Part shown: piece after piece, positions 61,191 through 64,000 of the stretch
Position numbering within the stretch: the first letter of the stretch is position 1
How the letters are laid out: every line of letters begins with the position of its first letter
Assembly (NCBI GenBank): GCA_910584385.1
Contig: CAJUAK010000006.1
Span: forward strand, 1 to 64,000
Direction of reading: 5' to 3'
DNA length: 64,000 nt
From: an uncultured Alphaproteobacteria bacterium
GTDB lineage: Bacteria > Pseudomonadota > Alphaproteobacteria > RF32 > CAG-239
The notes under the pieces: generated by a model
Databases searched by the model: none
Told to the model about the DNA's origin: nothing
The model's input: only the letters and a program-made list of their open reading frames with translations
Position numbers and translations under genes: made by a program

Positions 61191-61379
61191 TTATTCAGCT
61201 GTTGTTTTTTTAGCAACAACTTCACGCTTGTCATATTGTCCGCAAGACGGGCATACATTATGCGGTCTTTTCAATTCACCGCAATTCGGGCATTCATGAT
61301 AGGCATTGGGCTGCAATGCATCATGAGAGCGGCGCATGTTGCGGCGGGACATAGAAGTTTTCTTTTTAGGTGTAGCCAT
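61191..61379 (-). CDS. rpmF: 50S ribosomal protein L32
   Basis: 62 residues. MATPKKKTSMSRRNMRRSHD, then the zinc-type knuckle CPNCGELKRPHNVCPSCGQY with four Cys. First gene of the rpmF-plsX-fabH group. Confidence 0.96.
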   Translation of the reverse strand: MATPKKKTSMSRRNMRRSHDALQPNAYHECPNCGELKRPHNVCPSCGQYDKREVVAKKTTAE

Positions 61380-61540
61380 TTTCTTATACTCTTTATAAAA
61401 TTAATTACACATCATATTATTGTCGGGTTACCCGCATTAATAAACCATTTAGTTTTTAAAATCAATAACTAAATTGCAGTTCCGAGGTTTCTGCTGTGCT
61501 TTTACTCAAAATTATCAATAAAAGCAAGTGTTTTTTGTTT

Positions 61541-62065
61541 TTATTTTGCAATTTTTTGCAAAACGGAAAAAGGATTTTGCGCTTTGGTCGTCTCTTCATC
61601 AAATTCAGAAACAAATTCAAAGACTTCTCCTTCTTGGCGCGGATTGTAATCCATAACCAAAGCCAATTGTTCAATAACGACATCTGCCAAATCCAATACG
61701 CCTCCTTTAACCGGTTCCGGAGCGTCCTCGCGCCAGTCTAATTCGACTTCTCTGCCTTCAGAAACCTTTTCGTTCTCCTGCGTTGTGTATGTTTCTGAAA
61801 AGTCGCTTTGGTAGCTTTTGTCAAACTTCTCAAGCGATATAACGCTCATCTGCGCCATTTCCGCCTCCACATGTCCGGAAACATCGGCTATTCCCGATTT
61901 TTTATTATATTGCAGCCTTATTTCGGCCTTTAAGGAATGGACATCTTCAACTTGCAGGATTTCTGCAACTTCTTTGCATTGTTCCTTGTTGGCGTTAATC
62001 TTGTATTTTTTCTCTGTAGCGCTTAAATCATCCAGATGTATGGGATAAGTAAAAAGATTTTGCAT
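61541..62065 (-). CDS. yceD: DUF177/YceD-family protein
   Basis: 174 residues. LKAEIRLQYNKKSGIADVSG followed by the conserved DLADVVIEQLALVMDYNPR near the C-terminus. In bacteria it stands upstream of rpmF and is linked to 23S rRNA accumulation. The usual Cys pair is missing here, as in many alphaproteobacteria. Divergent from bamE by 64 bases. Confidence 0.82.
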   Translation of the reverse strand: MQNLFTYPIHLDDLSATEKKYKINANKEQCKEVAEILQVEDVHSLKAEIRLQYNKKSGIADVSGHVEAEMAQMSVISLEKFDKSYQSDFSETYTTQENEKVSEGREVELDWREDAPEPVKGGVLDLADVVIEQLALVMDYNPRQEGEVFEFVSEFDEETTKAQNPFSVLQKIAK

Positions 62066-62129
62066 AAATTTTTTCTCTGTGTTATAAGGTTAAAAAAATT
62101 AAGTCAGATATAAACGCAAGGATACCGAG

Positions 62130-62594
62130 ATGTCAATAAACAAATTTTCTTTAGTTTTAGGCGCCGCTTTGTTTTTAACAACTGCTTGCAGCAGCGATAC
62201 ATTCATCAGCCATAACGGAAACATGCCCTCAGATGAAAGAATCTCCGCTGTCCGCCCCGGGGCAACCCAGAATGAAGTATTATCCCTTTTAGGCGCGCCG
62301 TCTTCTGTGGTATCTTTAGATAAAAACACTTGGATTTATATGTCTTATGACGTAAAAAAAGTTGCTTTTTTTAAACCCGAAGAAGTCAACAGGGATGTGT
62401 TAAAAATTACCTTTAACGACCAAGGGAAAGTTATTTCGGTTAACCGTTTGGATAAGGAAAACGGCGAAGAAGTCGTTATTTGCGAGGATAAGACCGAAAC
62501 GCTCGGACAAGAACCCGGACTTTTGCAAAAAACATTCGGCACGCTTGGAACATACAGCCCGTTTATGAGTGGCCCCGGAGGTTCTAACCTTTAA
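62130..62594 (+). CDS. bamE: outer-membrane assembly lipoprotein BamE (SmpA/OmlA)
   Basis: 154 residues. Lipobox LTTAC at residue 20, then the BamE fold with RPGATQNEVLSLLGAPSSVV, NTWIYMSYDVKKVAFFKPEE and ITFNDQGKVISVNRLDKENG. It supports insertion of beta-barrels by the BAM complex. The bamE/yceD pair is divergent in the standard manner for this class. Confidence 0.92.
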   Translation: MSINKFSLVLGAALFLTTACSSDTFISHNGNMPSDERISAVRPGATQNEVLSLLGAPSSVVSLDKNTWIYMSYDVKKVAFFKPEEVNRDVLKITFNDQGKVISVNRLDKENGEEVVICEDKTETLGQEPGLLQKTFGTLGTYSPFMSGPGGSNL

Positions 62595-62641
62595 TTTTTG
62601 CAAAGGCAAATTATATTCCTTCTAACAAGGAGGAATATAAA

Positions 62642-63304
62642 GTGTTTGAGCGTCATAATTTTTCATTTAAGATTTCTTCAATCTGGGATTTTTTAACCAG
62701 CAAGACCGGCGCGTTTATCATCGGCGTGTCGGCAATTGCCATTGGCAGCTATCAGTTTTATATTAATAAGCCGATTATGGAATATCAGGCGGAAACTGTT
62801 AATTTTATATCATCGGAAAATGACAATGATTATAAAGTCAGCGTCCATGGCAAAGAGGTTAAAGACCTCTATCAAACCCAAATTACGCTTACGAACAAGG
62901 GCGAACAGGCTTTATCCGGCAGAGATGTCTCCAAAATCGGGCATGATCCGTTCCGGATTGTTATTCCCGATGAGGCAAAACTCGTTCATTACACCATTGA
63001 CAACCGGCTTACGTCAGAATCGATTACGCCAAGCCTTATTAAAAATGACGAAGGCATCGTCTTGACTTTTGACTTTATTAATCCCGACAATCAGATTGTT
63101 GTAAACCTGCTGCATGAAACAGCCGAACCGAATTTTGAAATGAAAGGCAGCGCGCTAAACGTCAATTCCATTCAAAAGGCCTGGGATGAAAAAGAAATCC
63201 GCTTCTGGGGCTTAAGCAGCCTTGGCGTTTTATATGTCATTTTGCTGATTGTTTACATATACCGCCATACAATCGTCAGAAAAAGAAGAAAAAAGCTTGA
63301 TTAA
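62642..63304 (+). CDS. unknown protein with N- and C-terminal membrane helices
   Basis: 220 residues starting at GTG 62642 with an AAGGAGGA site. A membrane helix near residues 20-40, an extracytoplasmic domain of about 150 residues with a beta-sandwich feel (YQTQITLTNKGEQALSGRDV, IVLTFDFINPDNQIVVNLL), and a C-terminal membrane helix (about 188-208) followed by a basic tail (VRKRRKKLD). No family recognised. Confidence 0.6.
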   Translation: MFERHNFSFKISSIWDFLTSKTGAFIIGVSAIAIGSYQFYINKPIMEYQAETVNFISSENDNDYKVSVHGKEVKDLYQTQITLTNKGEQALSGRDVSKIGHDPFRIVIPDEAKLVHYTIDNRLTSESITPSLIKNDEGIVLTFDFINPDNQIVVNLLHETAEPNFEMKGSALNVNSIQKAWDEKEIRFWGLSSLGVLYVILLIVYIYRHTIVRKRRKKLD

Positions 63305-63359
63305 AACAAAACCGCGTGCAATAGTAAAAGCAGTTTATTAATCATTAAAACATTATTTT

Positions 63360-63833
63360 ATGAACGGAATTATTTTTTGCTTAGAAGAACTTCATTATGG
63401 AGGTATTGTCAAAGGCATAGTGTCCAGCAATTATGTCAGCCGTGTTGACCTTGACAAATTGTATGAGCGCACTTTGAAAAAAATTGCCGAGACCTACCAG
63501 CCCTTTATTGGACAAGACGCGAGCTCTTATTCCTGCATCGACCCGAATGTCTCGTGCTTGCCTGCCCTTTTCAAGGCTTATTGCCCTGATAAAAGTTTTT
63601 CAAACTATGCGGCAAATGCCGAACGCGGCGAACTGGTTTACGAACGCTACGCGGCCATCCTCGAACAGATGGAAAAGCTTTTTGCCCAAAAGGCCGCCTT
63701 GCGCAAAAAAGGCTTCTTCCGAACTTTCAAAAAAAGGCTGAAGATTAACTATCAAATCAGGGTCTTGTGGAGTACGGAATATCGTTTAATCGATGTGCTT
63801 GACCTTAATATGTATTTGCAAAAGAAGACTTAA
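63360..63833 (+). CDS. unknown 157-residue protein
   Basis: The N-terminus has MNGIIFCLEELHYGGIVKGI, then several Cys (SYSCIDPNVSCLPALF) and a basic, helical C-terminus (KKGFFRTFKKRLKI). No signal peptide or clear membrane helix. No ribosome site; A/T-rich leader. Ends at a two-way terminator. Not recognised. Confidence 0.5.
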   Translation: MNGIIFCLEELHYGGIVKGIVSSNYVSRVDLDKLYERTLKKIAETYQPFIGQDASSYSCIDPNVSCLPALFKAYCPDKSFSNYAANAERGELVYERYAAILEQMEKLFAQKAALRKKGFFRTFKKRLKINYQIRVLWSTEYRLIDVLDLNMYLQKKT

Positions 63834-63867
63834 AACATAGCGGAATCTTTTGATTCCGCTATGTTTT
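63834..63867. terminator. bidirectional terminator
   Basis: AAAACATAGCGGAATC pairs with GATTCCGCTATGTTTT around TTTT. It ends both the 157-residue gene and the partial gene that enters from the right edge. Confidence 0.88.
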
Positions 63868-64000
63868 TATATCATAACTTCCGGCTCCAGCCCTTTCTCC
63901 CTTAAAATTTGGAGCATTTCCGCCAGATAAATCTTTTCGCTGTAGTGAATCTGCCCGTCAGACAAACAAATTTTTACGCTTTCATTGGCAAGCTTTGTCG
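63867..64000 (-). CDS. partial gene, C-terminal end only
   Basis: An open frame runs in from the right edge for 43 codons and ends at TAA (63867-63869). The residues read KLANESVKICLSDGQIHYSE, then a helix and GLEPEVMI at the end. Composition and the terminator right after the stop make coding likely; the family cannot be told. Confidence 0.5.
   Translation of the reverse strand, partial: TKLANESVKICLSDGQIHYSEKIYLAEMLQILREKGLEPEVMI

Noticed and set aside
1..64000. CRISPR array or cas genes
   Set aside because: No regularly spaced direct repeats and no cas-like proteins were seen.

Overview
The window looks like chromosomal DNA of an AT-rich alphaproteobacterium with a complete LPS outer membrane. 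Several gene orders are typical of that class: bamE / yceD-rpmF-plsX-fabH-ihfA-merR-tRNA-Pro; trkA-hfq-hflX next to dusB; rlpA-dacC-tmk-holB-tatD-MBL; and mlaD followed by a DUF2155 gene. Outer-membrane genes include kdsA, an EptA-type phosphoethanolamine transferase, MCE/MlaD proteins and BamE. The ntrBC/ntrYX genes that usually lie between dusB and trkA are missing, which together with the low GC suggests a host-associated or streamlined lineage. The genus cannot be decided from the sequence.

Layout. 0.1-1.7 kb: an outer-membrane beta-barrel and a HAD 5'-nucleotidase. 1.7-7.3 kb (minus): an ABC exporter of the GldA/GldF/GldG type with a DUF4340 protein and a PAS histidine kinase. 7.5-9.3 kb (plus): two overlapping MCE/MlaD genes and a DUF2155 protein. 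9.4-21.1 kb (minus): TrkH, an SNase-fold protein, MetG, a DHH phosphoesterase, a PhnP-like beta-lactamase-fold hydrolase, TatD, HolB, Tmk, a D,D-carboxypeptidase, RlpA and MltB. 21.2-26.3 kb: an accessory-looking stretch after tRNA-Ser(UGA), holding an archaemetzincin-type peptidase, DgkA, EptA-like transferase, a Mpi-like serine recombinase, Ogt and a nested inverted repeat. 26.3-43 kb (minus): lipoprotein, HflX, Hfq, TrkA, DusB, a 1,326-residue membrane-anchored coiled-coil protein with a small partner, ParC-RecO-KdsA, an unknown gene, PyrG, SecG and TpiA. 43-49.5 kb: a PpiD-like chaperone, an unknown membrane protein, a Ppx/GppA phosphatase with an extra C-terminal domain, and an alpha/beta hydrolase. 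49.5-57 kb (plus): CysE, two secreted unknowns, TrmJ, tandem ArsB/NhaD-type permeases, a CsoR-family repressor with a CDF exporter, and small membrane proteins. 57-64 kb: a foreign-looking lipoprotein, tRNA-Pro(GGG) inside a large imperfect palindrome, the merR-ihfA-fabH-plsX-rpmF-yceD block, bamE and unknowns.

How the genes fit together. Potassium uptake is represented by both TrkH and TrkA, though in separate clusters. Envelope building is spread over MlaD, EptA/DgkA (phosphoethanolamine transfer and recycling of the diacylglycerol it releases), KdsA, BamE, PpiD, SecG, RlpA, MltB and DacC. Phospholipid and fatty-acid initiation is PlsX/FabH.

The most unusual observations are: (1) an LPD7-like C-terminal domain that appears to be shared by the archaemetzincin-type peptidase at 21.4 kb and the Ppx/GppA protein at 47 kb; (2) the imperfect palindrome around the 3' end of tRNA-Pro; (3) the giant TipN/GPR-like coiled-coil protein; (4) a CsoR-type Cys-His-Cys repressor paired with a DmeF-like exporter rather than a copper pump; (5) the loss of ntrBCYX. 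The longest stretch without a confident gene is 859-1211; it holds one doubtful small reading frame, a hairpin and a promoter.
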